From CALCTE01 sp045627885 (GTDB lineage Bacteria > Bacillota > Clostridia > Oscillospirales > CAG-272): a stretch of DNA of 27,631 nucleotides. The stretch's first letter is position 1. Every line of letters starts with the position of its first letter. Shown in pieces: positions 7,462-16,379 of this stretch. The notes beneath the pieces are model-generated. The model saw only the letters and a program-made list of their open reading frames with translations. It did no database searches and was not told the origin of the DNA. The DNA lies in NCBI GenBank assembly GCA_045627885.1, contig JAZQOM010000043.1:1-27631 (forward strand), read 5' to 3'. The position numbers and the translations under genes are program-made.

Positions 7462-7472
7462 TATACAAATTA

Positions 7473-9497
7473 TTATTCCCGAATTCCGTCGTCGGAACTA
7501 TCCGCGGGTGTGTCCGATTGTTCTTTTAAGCTTTCGCCTTCTGTCGTATCTTCTTGAGCGCCGTCATTTACATTTTCGGCTTTTGCAAAAATCGAAGATT
7601 TATAATTCTCGTCATCGCTCTGCTTTTTCTTTGCTTCAATGATTGCATCAAGTTCTTCGAATGTTGCGTTGCTCGTCATAATTGCATCAAACTGCTCTGC
7701 GTTTACAGTCTCGTTCTTCATAAGGTATTCAGCGGTAAACTTAAGCTTTTCAATGTTGTTTTTAAGAGTATCTTCGGCGAGCTTGTAAGCATCTTCGATT
7801 ATCTTAGAGATTGCATCATCAATCTGCGCGGCAACCTTTTCGGAATAATTCTTTGTGGCTGCAAAATCTCTGCCCAAGAATACATTGTCGTTATCCGTGC
7901 CGAATACTATAGGACCGAGCTCACTCATACCGTACTGCATAACCATCTTGCGCGCAATGTCGGTAGCTCTTTCGATGTCGTTAGAAGCGCCAGTAGAAAT
8001 ATCGGTAAGCATAAGCTTTTCGGCAACTCTGCCGCCCAAAAGAACTGCGATGTTGTTTTTCATCTCGTTCATTGAACGGTAAGAACGGTCTTCTGTCGGC
8101 ATGTGCATCGTATATCCGCCGGCTCTGCCGCTCGGGATAATAGATATCTGATATACGGGCTCCTCGGGAGATACAACCTTTGTGACGATTGCGTGTCCTG
8201 CTTCGTGGAATGCAGTGAGTCTGCGTTCTTTTTCAATGACCTTCTTCGACTTTTTCGGAGTTCCCACGATAATTTTCATCATGGCTTCTTCGATATCAGA
8301 CATACCGATAAGTCGCTTATTCTTGCTTGCCGCACGAAGAGCGGCTTCGTTCAAAAGATTGGAAAGGTCTGCGCCGGTAAATCCGATAGTAGTTTTTGCA
8401 ATAACATCAAAATCAACCGTTTTTTCAAAAGGCTTTCCCTTTGCGTGAACCTTAAGAATGTCTTTTCTGCCCTTTGCATCGGGATAATTTACGGTAACCT
8501 GTCTGTCGAATCTTCCCGGACGGAGCAAAGCGGGGTCAAGAATATCTGGACGGTTGGTTGCCGCCATAACGATAACACCCTGATTCGTACCGAAGCCGTC
8601 CATTTCAACAAGAAGCTGGTTAAGAGTCTGCTCGCGCTCATCATTACCGCCACCGAGTCCGGCGCCTCTGTGGCGTCCGACTGCGTCGATTTCATCAATG
8701 AATATAATGCTTGCGGGATTCTTCTTTGCCGTATCAAAAAGGTCGCGAACGCGCGATGCGCCGACACCTACATACATTTCGACAAAATCCGAGCCCGATA
8801 TGGAGTAGAAAGGAACGCCCGACTCTCCCGCAACGGCTTTTGCAAGAAGCGTTTTACCTGTACCCGGAGGGCCTACAAGAAGAATACCTCTCGGAATACG
8901 CGCACCGAGGTCAATATACTTCTGCGGATTCTTCAAGAATTCAACAACTTCCCTGAGTTCTTCCTTTTCTTCATCGGCTCCGGCAACATCATTGAAGGTA
9001 ACCTTCTTCTTATCTGCATCGAGCTGTTTTGCTCTCGACTTTGCAAATCCGCCCATTCTGCCTGCGGAAGCTCCGGATGCCTGACGCATCATAATTACCC
9101 AGAAAATTATCAAAAGTACAATCGGGATAACATACGGAAGAATAGATACCCACCAATAAGTTGCCTTCGGCATATCATAATTGAAAGATTCAAGTTTTTC
9201 GTTTTTTGGGGTATTCTCGTCGCCGAAAATATATTTTCCAACTCTTCTTTCAAAAAGCTCAATGCTCGGAATGCGGAATTTGATTTCTTTTTTATCGTCA
9301 TCGACAAGACGAATCTTCAGATAGTTGTCACCGTCGATAACCGCGGTTTTAACCTCATCGTTTTCAAAATATTCGATTATCTCGTCGTAAGTCGGGTCTT
9401 TCTTTTTTTCTCCGTCTCCGAGAATTGCCGTGCACAAAAAGACTATTATTGCGATAAGCGCAATATAAAATATGGCTAATTTCCAGTTAAATTTCAT
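7473..9497 (-). CDS. ftsH: ATP-dependent zinc metalloprotease FtsH
   Basis: This membrane-anchored AAA+ protease extracts and degrades membrane and regulatory proteins. Two transmembrane segments (about residues 7-27 and 115-137) flank a short extracytoplasmic domain. The AAA module has Walker A GPPGTGKT (209-216), pore motif FVEMYVG (238-244), Walker B IIFIDEID (264-271) and the second region of homology NRPDILDPALLRPGRFD. The peptidase zinc site is HEAGH (431-435), with the distal Asp in GASNDIERATD. The tail is acidic and hydrophilic. The length of 674 residues is normal. AAAGGGGAG precedes the ATG at 9497. The tilS-hpt-ftsH order is a well-known Firmicute cluster. Confidence 0.98.
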   Translation of the reverse strand: MKFNWKLAIFYIALIAIIVFLCTAILGDGEKKKDPTYDEIIEYFENDEVKTAVIDGDNYLKIRLVDDDKKEIKFRIPSIELFERRVGKYIFGDENTPKNEKLESFNYDMPKATYWWVSILPYVIPIVLLIIFWVIMMRQASGASAGRMGGFAKSRAKQLDADKKKVTFNDVAGADEEKEELREVVEFLKNPQKYIDLGARIPRGILLVGPPGTGKTLLAKAVAGESGVPFYSISGSDFVEMYVGVGASRVRDLFDTAKKNPASIIFIDEIDAVGRHRGAGLGGGNDEREQTLNQLLVEMDGFGTNQGVIVMAATNRPDILDPALLRPGRFDRQVTVNYPDAKGRKDILKVHAKGKPFEKTVDFDVIAKTTIGFTGADLSNLLNEAALRAASKNKRLIGMSDIEEAMMKIIVGTPKKSKKVIEKERRLTAFHEAGHAIVTKVVSPEEPVYQISIIPSGRAGGYTMHMPTEDRSYRSMNEMKNNIAVLLGGRVAEKLMLTDISTGASNDIERATDIARKMVMQYGMSELGPIVFGTDNDNVFLGRDFAATKNYSEKVAAQIDDAISKIIEDAYKLAEDTLKNNIEKLKFTAEYLMKNETVNAEQFDAIMTSNATFEELDAIIEAKKKQSDDENYKSSIFAKAENVNDGAQEDTTEGESLKEQSDTPADSSDDGIRE

Positions 9498-9520
9498 TTA
9501 GGGCATCTCCCCTTTCGTCA

Positions 9521-10084
9521 TTACTTCTGATATACTTCGGGCTTAAGAACTGCGATAAACGGAAGATTTCTGTAGTCTTCGGCATAATCAAGTCCGTATC
9601 CCACAACAAATTTGTCTTCTATCTTCGCGCCCTCATAATCGATGTGGATATTGTTGCAGGTTCTGTTCTTTTCGTATTTATTCAAAAGAGCACAAAGCTT
9701 TACGCTTTTTGCGTTCTTTGCTTTCATATATTCCATAAGTTTCATAAGAGTTGTTCCCGTGTCGAGAATATCCTCAACGACTATAACATGATAATCGGAA
9801 AGGTCGTCTGCGGAAGTGTCACAGGTAATGTTGACAACTCCGCTTGTAGTGGTAGCGTTACCGTAAGAAGATGCTCTTATGTAATCAATCTGCACCGGCA
9901 TTGTAAGTCTTTTCATAATGTCGGAGGAAAACGGACAAGAGCCTTTGAGAACACACAAAATCATAACCTTTTCGTTCTTGTAATCCTCGTTTATCTGTGC
10001 GGCTATGCGGTCACAGATACCCTCGATGTCCTTTTCGCTGAAGAGAATTGTCTCAAAATCACTTAAATCATGTTCAAATTTCAT
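9521..10084 (-). CDS. hpt: Hypoxanthine phosphoribosyltransferase
   Basis: This purine salvage enzyme joins hypoxanthine (and usually guanine) to PRPP to make IMP or GMP. The PRPP-binding loop VIVVEDILDTGTTL is near residues 99-112. The early VLKGSCPFSSD segment and DYIRASSYG, with FVVGYGLDYAEDYRNLP near the end, are family signatures. The length of 187 residues is usual. The start at 10084, preceded by AAGGACGAG, overlaps the tilS stop by 11 bases, so translational coupling is likely. In Firmicutes Hpt sits beside TilS and FtsH, as here. Confidence 0.97.
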   Translation of the reverse strand: MKFEHDLSDFETILFSEKDIEGICDRIAAQINEDYKNEKVMILCVLKGSCPFSSDIMKRLTMPVQIDYIRASSYGNATTTSGVVNITCDTSADDLSDYHVIVVEDILDTGTTLMKLMEYMKAKNAKSVKLCALLNKYEKNRTCNNIHIDYEGAKIEDKFVVGYGLDYAEDYRNLPFIAVLKPEVYQK

Positions 10085-11468
10085 TTTTCTCGTCCTTTAT
10101 AATTTTTATAGTTTTTACATTTTCGGTTGCATCGGAAATCTTCACTCTGTCGGCAACACACATCTGAGGAACCCAAATTATGCCCGCCTCGTCGCAAATA
10201 ACGGGATAAGAATCCCTTTCCGATACGGGAATCTTTTTATTTATAAAATATTCTTTAACTCTTTTTGTTATTCCGTCGGAAAATACAGCGTCTCCGTTTT
10301 GCCTTGTCCTTACAAAAACATCACCGACTATTTTATCATTGTCAAAAAATGCCTGCTTGAACAAAGTGTAAATTATTTCGGGAGAATCCTCGGAATTGCG
10401 CTTGAAATCATATACATTAATAACGGAATCACCAAAACGATTGTCACCATTCACAAGCTTTGATGAAGCCGAGATTTTATCTAATGCAGCAAAGACGAAT
10501 CTGAAGCTGTCAAATTCACACAGAAGCGATATATCGCCCGGAAAAGGAATTCTCTTGCCTGATTTTGCGCTATTTATAAATTCAATCGCTTCGTCTATAT
10601 GAGAACTTGTAATCATCTTTGAATTATTGTTCCCGATAATGCGCTCAAATAGAATGGAAATTACTCGCTTTTTGATAACAACGGGAAGTTTTACAAAGCT
10701 TTCTTTTGAAAACAAGCCGGACGCTGCGTGTAAATCAATAAATTTGTTTGCTTCACTTTCAATAAACTCATCAGCTTCGCTTACAGAATCGCAGAAGCGC
10801 TTTATAGCATACTGCGCTTCGGGATTTATCTTGTATAAAGACGGAATGACATTGTGTCGAATGTGATTTCTCGTATAGTCTGTATCTGCGTTTGTTTTAT
10901 CAATGCAATACGGTATGGAATACTCATCGCAATACGCCGTAATCTCCGCCTTTGTGTAATCAAGAAGCGGGCGAATCACATTACCTCTTATTTCCGAAAT
11001 GCCTTTAAGACCGGTAAGTCCGCTTCCCCGAGCGAGATTGAATAAAGCGGTTTCGCACAAGTCGGACAGATTATGAGCCGTTACAACGCAATCTATATTG
11101 TGTTCGTTGCAAAGTAAATCAAAGTACTCATATCTGATATCTCTTGCGGCTTGTTCGAGAGACTTGCCGCTTTCAGCCGCGATTTTAGGTACATCGGCTT
11201 TTTTAACAAACAGCTCAACACCGTAATTTTTGCATAATTCGCGCACGAAGCTTTCATCGGAATCCGCATCCATGCCGCGTATACAATGATTGATATGCGA
11301 AGCATAAAGAGTAATCTTATGCGTTTTTGCATAGTCAAGCATGAGCATAAACAAGCATACCGAATCAGGACCGCCCGAGAGGGCTATAAGAGCGGATTTC
11401 TTATCCGAAAACAGCTTTTCGGCTTTCGGTAAAAATCCGTTAAGAAGCGGTAGTGTTTTCCGGTTCAT
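10074..11468 (-). CDS. tilS: tRNA(Ile)-lysidine synthase
   Basis: TilS converts C34 of the CAU-anticodon tRNA-Ile to lysidine with ATP and lysine, so that it reads AUA. The PP-loop motif SGGPDS is at residues 31-36. HINHCIRGMDADSDE, LARGSGLTGLKGI and the DYTRNHIRHNVIP segment are typical. The C-terminal TilS domain covers about residues 370-460 (VRTRQNGDAVF, KRVKEYFINKKIP). The length of 464 residues fits. The ATG at 11468 overlaps the end of dnaB by 29 bases and has only a weak ribosome binding site, so expression probably depends on coupling to dnaB. Confidence 0.96.
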   Translation of the reverse strand: MNRKTLPLLNGFLPKAEKLFSDKKSALIALSGGPDSVCLFMLMLDYAKTHKITLYASHINHCIRGMDADSDESFVRELCKNYGVELFVKKADVPKIAAESGKSLEQAARDIRYEYFDLLCNEHNIDCVVTAHNLSDLCETALFNLARGSGLTGLKGISEIRGNVIRPLLDYTKAEITAYCDEYSIPYCIDKTNADTDYTRNHIRHNVIPSLYKINPEAQYAIKRFCDSVSEADEFIESEANKFIDLHAASGLFSKESFVKLPVVIKKRVISILFERIIGNNNSKMITSSHIDEAIEFINSAKSGKRIPFPGDISLLCEFDSFRFVFAALDKISASSKLVNGDNRFGDSVINVYDFKRNSEDSPEIIYTLFKQAFFDNDKIVGDVFVRTRQNGDAVFSDGITKRVKEYFINKKIPVSERDSYPVICDEAGIIWVPQMCVADRVKISDATENVKTIKIIKDEKNEI

Positions 11469-12816
11469 TTCCGTACGATTTATCCGTCAAAGTAATAAAC
11501 TTCGTAAATTGCGGAATCCATCCCATCTCGACAGTACGAAGCTCACCGTGTCTGTTTTTCGCAACTATAACTTCAACTTTACTCTGCGGTGCATTACTTT
11601 CATCGGTATTAACTCTGTTGTCCCTATACAAAAACAATACGATATCGGCGTCTTGTTCAATGGCACCCGAATCGCGCAGGTCGGAAAGCTGCGGACGCTT
11701 TTCTTCCTTTTTGCGCTTTTCGAGCTCTCTCGAGAGCTGTGAGCAAAGCAAAATCGGAATCTTAAACTCCATTGCCATAAGCTTAAGAGCACGCGAGATT
11801 TCCCCTATTTCGGCAGCCTTATTGTCATTTCTTCTTTCGGATGACATAAGACCGAGATAGTCGATAATTACAAATCCGAGATTTTTAAGTCTTCTCAGCT
11901 TTGCTTTCATGGATGTAACCGTGGTGTTGCCGTTATCATCAATATAAATAGGCATTTTGGAAAGCTCCGCCGATGCCATGGCGAGCTTGTCAAAATCCTC
12001 ATCGGTGACCTCACCGTTTCGGATATGCTTGTTATCTACCATGGCATAACAAGTCCATATACGGTTTACAACTTCTTCTTTCGACATCTCAAGAGAGAAT
12101 ATAGCAACCGTTTTTCCGGTTTTTGAAGCAACATAAGGAGCTATGTTGAGCGCAAAGCTCGTCTTACCGATACCGGGGCGTGCGCCGAGAAGCACAAGGT
12201 TGCCCGGAGCAAGCTCAATAAGAGTTTTATCAAGCTCGGAATAGCCTGTCTTGATTGCAACCGAATCTCTGTCCTTATTTTTTACCTTATCTTCAATCGC
12301 ATCATACGAAAGCCTCAAAAGGTCGCTGATATGCGAAAAACCGGAATAATCCTTGCCTTGGGCTATGCTGTAAATCTTCTGCTCCGCGCGGTCGAGAAGC
12401 TTATCTACATCGTCTTTTTGAGAATATGCGTCTTCGCCCATTTCTTCCGAAGCTTTAATCAGCTTGCGAAGCATGGATTTTTCTTTAACTATGCGAACAT
12501 AGTTGTTGACATTGGAAACAGACGGAACAATGGCGGCAAGATTCATAATAAAATTCTTGCCTGTAGTTTCGTCAAATATTCCTCTTGTAGCCACTTCGTT
12601 CAAGACCGTAATGGCATCAATTTTACGATTCTCTTTGAAAAGATAATCAATGGCATCATAGATTTCGGAATGAACGGACAAATAAAAATCATCTTTGCTT
12701 AACTTATCCGCTATTTCGCTCATTTTCTGAGAATCAATTATGATTGCCCCGAGCAAAGCCTGTTCAGCTTCGACCGAACACGGCATCTGCCTTGTAAGTG
12801 AAAAATCAGAAGGCAT
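11440..12816 (-). CDS. dnaB: Replicative DNA helicase
   Basis: This hexameric 5'-3' helicase acts at the replication fork. The N-terminal domain (about residues 10-110) begins with the typical MPCSVEAEQALLGAI. The RecA-like C-terminal domain has Walker A GARPGIGKT (211-219), IFSLEMSKEEVVNR, Walker B FVIIDYLGLM and the DLRDSGAIEQDADIVLFLYR motif. The length of 458 residues is normal and no intein interrupts it. GAGG lies 7 bases before the ATG at 12816. It follows rplI by 24 bases, as in the B. subtilis yybS-yybT-rplI-dnaC block. Confidence 0.98.
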   Translation of the reverse strand: MPSDFSLTRQMPCSVEAEQALLGAIIIDSQKMSEIADKLSKDDFYLSVHSEIYDAIDYLFKENRKIDAITVLNEVATRGIFDETTGKNFIMNLAAIVPSVSNVNNYVRIVKEKSMLRKLIKASEEMGEDAYSQKDDVDKLLDRAEQKIYSIAQGKDYSGFSHISDLLRLSYDAIEDKVKNKDRDSVAIKTGYSELDKTLIELAPGNLVLLGARPGIGKTSFALNIAPYVASKTGKTVAIFSLEMSKEEVVNRIWTCYAMVDNKHIRNGEVTDEDFDKLAMASAELSKMPIYIDDNGNTTVTSMKAKLRRLKNLGFVIIDYLGLMSSERRNDNKAAEIGEISRALKLMAMEFKIPILLCSQLSRELEKRKKEEKRPQLSDLRDSGAIEQDADIVLFLYRDNRVNTDESNAPQSKVEVIVAKNRHGELRTVEMGWIPQFTKFITLTDKSYGNEPENTTAS

Positions 12817-12840
12817 TATAAGACCTCACTATATTTTCAA

Positions 12841-13287
12841 TTATTTGTCGGTAACAACTACCGCGATGCTTCCGCTTATATCCGTATAGAGCTTGACGGG
12901 AACAGAATAGTTTCCGTACGCTTTTATGGCATCGTTCATCGAAAGCTTTCTCTTATCAACGGAAATTCCGTGCTGTTTCTGAAGCTCATCCGCAATATCC
13001 TTTGCGGTTATGCTTCCGTAAAGACGACCGTCAGCGCCCGAAGACACGGTAAACTTAACGGTAAGAGTTTTAAGTTTTTCGGCAAGCTCGGTAGCGTTCT
13101 GCCTTTCGACCATTTCTTTATGCTTTAAGCTCTCGGCTTTGTTCTTGACATCATTCATAACGCTTGCATCAGCCTCAGCCGCAAGCTTTTTAGGGAAAAG
13201 AAAGTTGCGTGCGTATCCGTCGGATACATTGACAATCTGTCCTTTTTTGCCCTGTGCTTTTACATCCTCAAGCAGAATTACTTTCAT
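12841..13287 (-). CDS. rplI: 50S ribosomal protein L9
   Basis: L9 is a two-domain 50S protein that binds 23S rRNA near the L1 stalk. From the ATG at 13287 it has 148 residues, the usual length. It starts MKVILLEDVKAQGKKGQIV with the family signature GYARNFLFPKKLA. A helical linker (about 45-75) leads to the C-terminal domain, which has GRLYGSITAKDIADEL. The frame is open further upstream to 13332, but AAGGAGGT sits just before the ATG at 13287, and the upstream part overlaps gdpP. The start is 4 bases after the gdpP stop. Confidence 0.98.
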   Translation of the reverse strand: MKVILLEDVKAQGKKGQIVNVSDGYARNFLFPKKLAAEADASVMNDVKNKAESLKHKEMVERQNATELAEKLKTLTVKFTVSSGADGRLYGSITAKDIADELQKQHGISVDKRKLSMNDAIKAYGNYSVPVKLYTDISGSIAVVVTDK

Positions 13288-13291
13288 ATAT

Positions 13292-15304
13292 TTACCTCCT
13301 TGCTTCCTGTTCGGAAAGCATATATTCATCAATTTTGTCTTTAAGTAAGCGAAGCACGGTGTTCATATCGTCACCGGAAACTTGAGCTCCCGCCATATCA
13401 AAATGACCGCCGCCGCCCATTTTTTCGAGAATTAGAGCAACATTTATATTGCCGTTGGAACGGGCGGAAATATTTATCGTTCCGTTTGTCTTATAAAGAA
13501 CAAAAGATGCGACAATGTCTTTAATGTTAATAAGCTTGTTTGCCGCCTTTGCCGCGGAAATCTTATCGGACGGCTCGCATTCGCCTTTTACAGCGGATAT
13601 TGCGATATGGTCAAGATAAATTGCAACATTCGATTCGAATTTAGCCTCTCCGATTACTTCGCTTAAGCTTTGCTTAAAGAGTAATGCAGTCTGCGCCGGA
13701 CTTGCGCCCTCGCCTCTTAAATACTGTGCGGCGCCGAAGGTTCTGACGCCTGCGTTCTTTGAAAACTGACTTGTGTCAAGCCATATACCGGAAAGCAGTA
13801 TATCGGCTTCCTCTTTCATAAGCTCGCCACTTGCAAGGAACTGCTCAAGCATTTCGCTTATAAGCTCGCAGGTGGAAGAAACGGACGGCTCAATATAAGA
13901 AATAACCGGTTGCCTGTCAAATTCACTGCTTTTTCTGTGGTGGTCGATTACAACAGTATTTTCCGCATTCAGGAAGAGCTCCGGCTCTTCCATAAGCTGA
14001 ACATTATTTACATCGACTGCAACTACAAGCGTATTCGCCTGCAAAAGCTCAAGCCCCGTAACTCCGTCTACAAAATATCCGTAATAATCGGGCTTTGAAT
14101 GTATTTCGCTTATTATCGAGCGATAATTGGTATCATTCAAATCACATACGATATTGGCTTTAATGCCGCAATGCATCGCAATTCTCGCAATACCGACTGA
14201 TGCGCCGATAGCATCGTGGTCAGCCTGCTTATGCCCCATAATGAGAACATTGGAGCACTTTTTCATCTGAAGCTCAAGCTCGCTTACGATAACTCTCGAG
14301 CGAAGCTTGGAGCGCTTTTGAACGGTTTTGCTTCGTCCGCCGTATATTTCCATATTCTGAGAGTACTTGACAACCGCCTGGTCACCGCCTCTTTGAAGCG
14401 CAAGCTCCAATGCCTGCTTTGCCGAATTTACCTTGTCGGATAAATTATTCTCGTCGCAGGCGACACCTATCGAAATAGTTATCGGAACATCGGAATCACT
14501 CGCCGTAGCATCTCGTATCTCATCGAGAATATCAAATTTCTTTTCCGCAAAATCAATAAGATATTTGTATTCAAAAACCATTACATAACGGTCGCGTTCG
14601 TATTCCTTAATAAGTGCGTGAATATCTTCCGCGCATTTATTGAGAATAGCGGCAACCTTGTTTGAAGCATCTCTGTTCTTTTCCTGCAAATTGGAATATA
14701 TATCACCGAGGTTATCTACAACTATAAACGATACCACGGGATTTTTCATCTTGAGCTCTTCGGTAACGGAATCTATTTCCGTCTTATCTTCGAATACCGC
14801 AACTGCGTCAAGTCTGCCGTCAAGCTCTACCGAATACGGCGTAACAATGTAATGAACATCGCACACCTTGACATCAATAGGCTCCCCTTTCAGCAAGTCT
14901 GCTGCGGTAATAAGTCCTTCGGTTAGATTGGAAATATTGTCGCCGTACTGAAGCGACGGGCTGTTTGTAAATACGGCGGGAAGTGCGTCATTAAACCATA
15001 CCGTATTTCCGTCCGCGTCGGTAATCAACACAGGCGTTTTGAGTGTTTGAATAAAGTCAAGCGTAACATTGTTGAGCATGGAAATCTCTTCGCCGTTATA
15101 CCTGAAATGAGCCTTTTTCTCAATAAAGAAAACCAAAGCCGTAACAGCGATGCAAAATACAGCCAAAGCGGCGCAAGGAAGGATTATCTGCGTGCCGTCC
15201 TTGCCTTTGCCTATGATAATATCAAAAAACAGCGCAAGTGCGGCAATATCGATAATGATGATGGCTATCTTAAAAATCAAACTCCTGTCATTCTTTCTGT
15301 TCAA
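13292..15304 (-). CDS. gdpP: Cyclic-di-AMP phosphodiesterase GdpP (YybT)
   Basis: GdpP hydrolyses c-di-AMP to pApA and so affects osmotic balance, cell wall and beta-lactam tolerance in Firmicutes. The layout is full: two transmembrane helices (about 9-31 and 40-61), a PAS-like domain (about 80-175), a degenerate GGDEF domain (about 185-320) and a DHH-DHHA1 module (about 345-660). Metal-site motifs are GHKQADHDAIGA (H358, D362, D364), D431, DHH (454-456) and D510 in GIWLDT, and the DHHA1 motif is GGGGHFDMAGA. The usual DTH motif after strand 2 reads DVN here. The start is TTG at 15304 (TTGA overlap with the yybS-like stop), with AAAGGGG upstream; no in-frame ATG occurs before residue 76. Confidence 0.96.
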   Translation of the reverse strand: MNRKNDRSLIFKIAIIIIDIAALALFFDIIIGKGKDGTQIILPCAALAVFCIAVTALVFFIEKKAHFRYNGEEISMLNNVTLDFIQTLKTPVLITDADGNTVWFNDALPAVFTNSPSLQYGDNISNLTEGLITAADLLKGEPIDVKVCDVHYIVTPYSVELDGRLDAVAVFEDKTEIDSVTEELKMKNPVVSFIVVDNLGDIYSNLQEKNRDASNKVAAILNKCAEDIHALIKEYERDRYVMVFEYKYLIDFAEKKFDILDEIRDATASDSDVPITISIGVACDENNLSDKVNSAKQALELALQRGGDQAVVKYSQNMEIYGGRSKTVQKRSKLRSRVIVSELELQMKKCSNVLIMGHKQADHDAIGASVGIARIAMHCGIKANIVCDLNDTNYRSIISEIHSKPDYYGYFVDGVTGLELLQANTLVVAVDVNNVQLMEEPELFLNAENTVVIDHHRKSSEFDRQPVISYIEPSVSSTCELISEMLEQFLASGELMKEEADILLSGIWLDTSQFSKNAGVRTFGAAQYLRGEGASPAQTALLFKQSLSEVIGEAKFESNVAIYLDHIAISAVKGECEPSDKISAAKAANKLINIKDIVASFVLYKTNGTINISARSNGNINVALILEKMGGGGHFDMAGAQVSGDDMNTVLRLLKDKIDEYMLSEQEARR

Positions 15305-16362
15305 TTGCCGTCATCCCCTTTCTTTATCGGATTTCTCGGTGAAAATAGCGCTCCGAAATAGCATATCAGCTTTCCGATTGCCACTAAATCGAACAAAGCT
15401 CCGATAATAAGAATTATTATTGTCGTTGTGTAAACTCCCTTTGATTTTGCCTTTGCAATCTTAATAAAATCAAATAGCTTCCGAATTCCCTGTATCAGCA
15501 TAAACGCACTGAATATTATAGCGAGATTTGAAAGCCCCGTAAATATCAGTTGCATTGATGTAAGTCCCGATGAGCTTGTATATCTTGACACGGAGAAAAA
15601 AGAAATAATCGAAAAAACTATAAACATAACGCACATCGTTCCGGAAGCATTGACGGAAAAGAATTTCGGATTGAATCTTTCGTCGGCAATATTTAACAGC
15701 TTGCAAAGAAGCTTGTAGACTTCTGTAATCAAGAACGCAAAAATCACAAAAACAAAGCCGAAAATGCCGATGAATTTCAACTTGAACTGTTCAACAGCGA
15801 CATTAAATAAATCGTTTACGGTTTGCGCATAGGAGTCCGTGTCGGAAACAGTACCGACCATTTCATATAAGCCTTTAAGATTGTCGGTATACTGTGAAAT
15901 CGACTGCTTAATGCCGTCAAAAAACAATTTGAGAGATTCGGTAAGATTTGCCTTATAAAATGCGGTTATATCGAAAATAAACAATATTGCCGCCGCTGCG
16001 GCAAACAGAGCCGCTGCAACTGAAATAGAGTAAATTCTTTTAAGCCGCAAATTGCTGATTATCGCGATTGCAAATCCCGAAAGCATAACGGCACACGAAT
16101 ATATGGCAGGATTTATAACGGAAGTAAGAATAGTGAGAGTAATCGGCGCGACAAAAACGATTATCGCGGATAATACTGCCTCAGGGCCGGTATGCGTTGA
16201 CGGAACAGTCGCAAACAAAGCCGCGGTTATACCGAAAAGTATAATCGACAGTACATAAAATCCGACGCACGAAAGCCATGCCGCAAGTGCCGACAGCAAA
16301 AACAGAGCTATGTCGGTAAATACGACTATTCTTTTGTCTTTGATTCCGTCAAAATTAGACAA
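15301..16362 (-). CDS. YybS-like DUF2232 membrane protein
   Basis: The product of 353 residues is strongly hydrophobic with about eight predicted membrane helices, for example around residues 12-45, 60-80, 110-130, 195-215, 240-262 and 310-335. It fits the DUF2232/YybS family by length, topology and position just upstream of gdpP, rplI and dnaB, as in B. subtilis. The family function is unknown; the topology resembles transporter S-components or membrane scaffolds, which is inference. The start is TTG at 16362 with AGGAG 8 bases before it. It overlaps gdpP by 4 bases and lies 17 bases after the topoisomerase A gene. Confidence 0.85.
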   Translation of the reverse strand: MSNFDGIKDKRIVVFTDIALFLLSALAAWLSCVGFYVLSIILFGITAALFATVPSTHTGPEAVLSAIIVFVAPITLTILTSVINPAIYSCAVMLSGFAIAIISNLRLKRIYSISVAAALFAAAAAILFIFDITAFYKANLTESLKLFFDGIKQSISQYTDNLKGLYEMVGTVSDTDSYAQTVNDLFNVAVEQFKLKFIGIFGFVFVIFAFLITEVYKLLCKLLNIADERFNPKFFSVNASGTMCVMFIVFSIISFFSVSRYTSSSGLTSMQLIFTGLSNLAIIFSAFMLIQGIRKLFDFIKIAKAKSKGVYTTTIIILIIGALFDLVAIGKLICYFGALFSPRNPIKKGDDGN

Positions 16363-16379
16363 TGTTATATCTCCTGTCT

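Noticed and set aside
8103..9479. A 458-codon open frame on the plus strand
   Set aside because: It is fully antisense to ftsH, which has all its catalytic motifs. The antisense product is rich in Cys, Asn and Arg and shows no domain, so it is a by-product of ftsH codon use.
11723..11738. Near-palindrome AGCTCTC-TC-GAGAGCT
   Set aside because: It lies inside dnaB and is explained by the codons for the conserved SRELEKR segment; no regulatory context.
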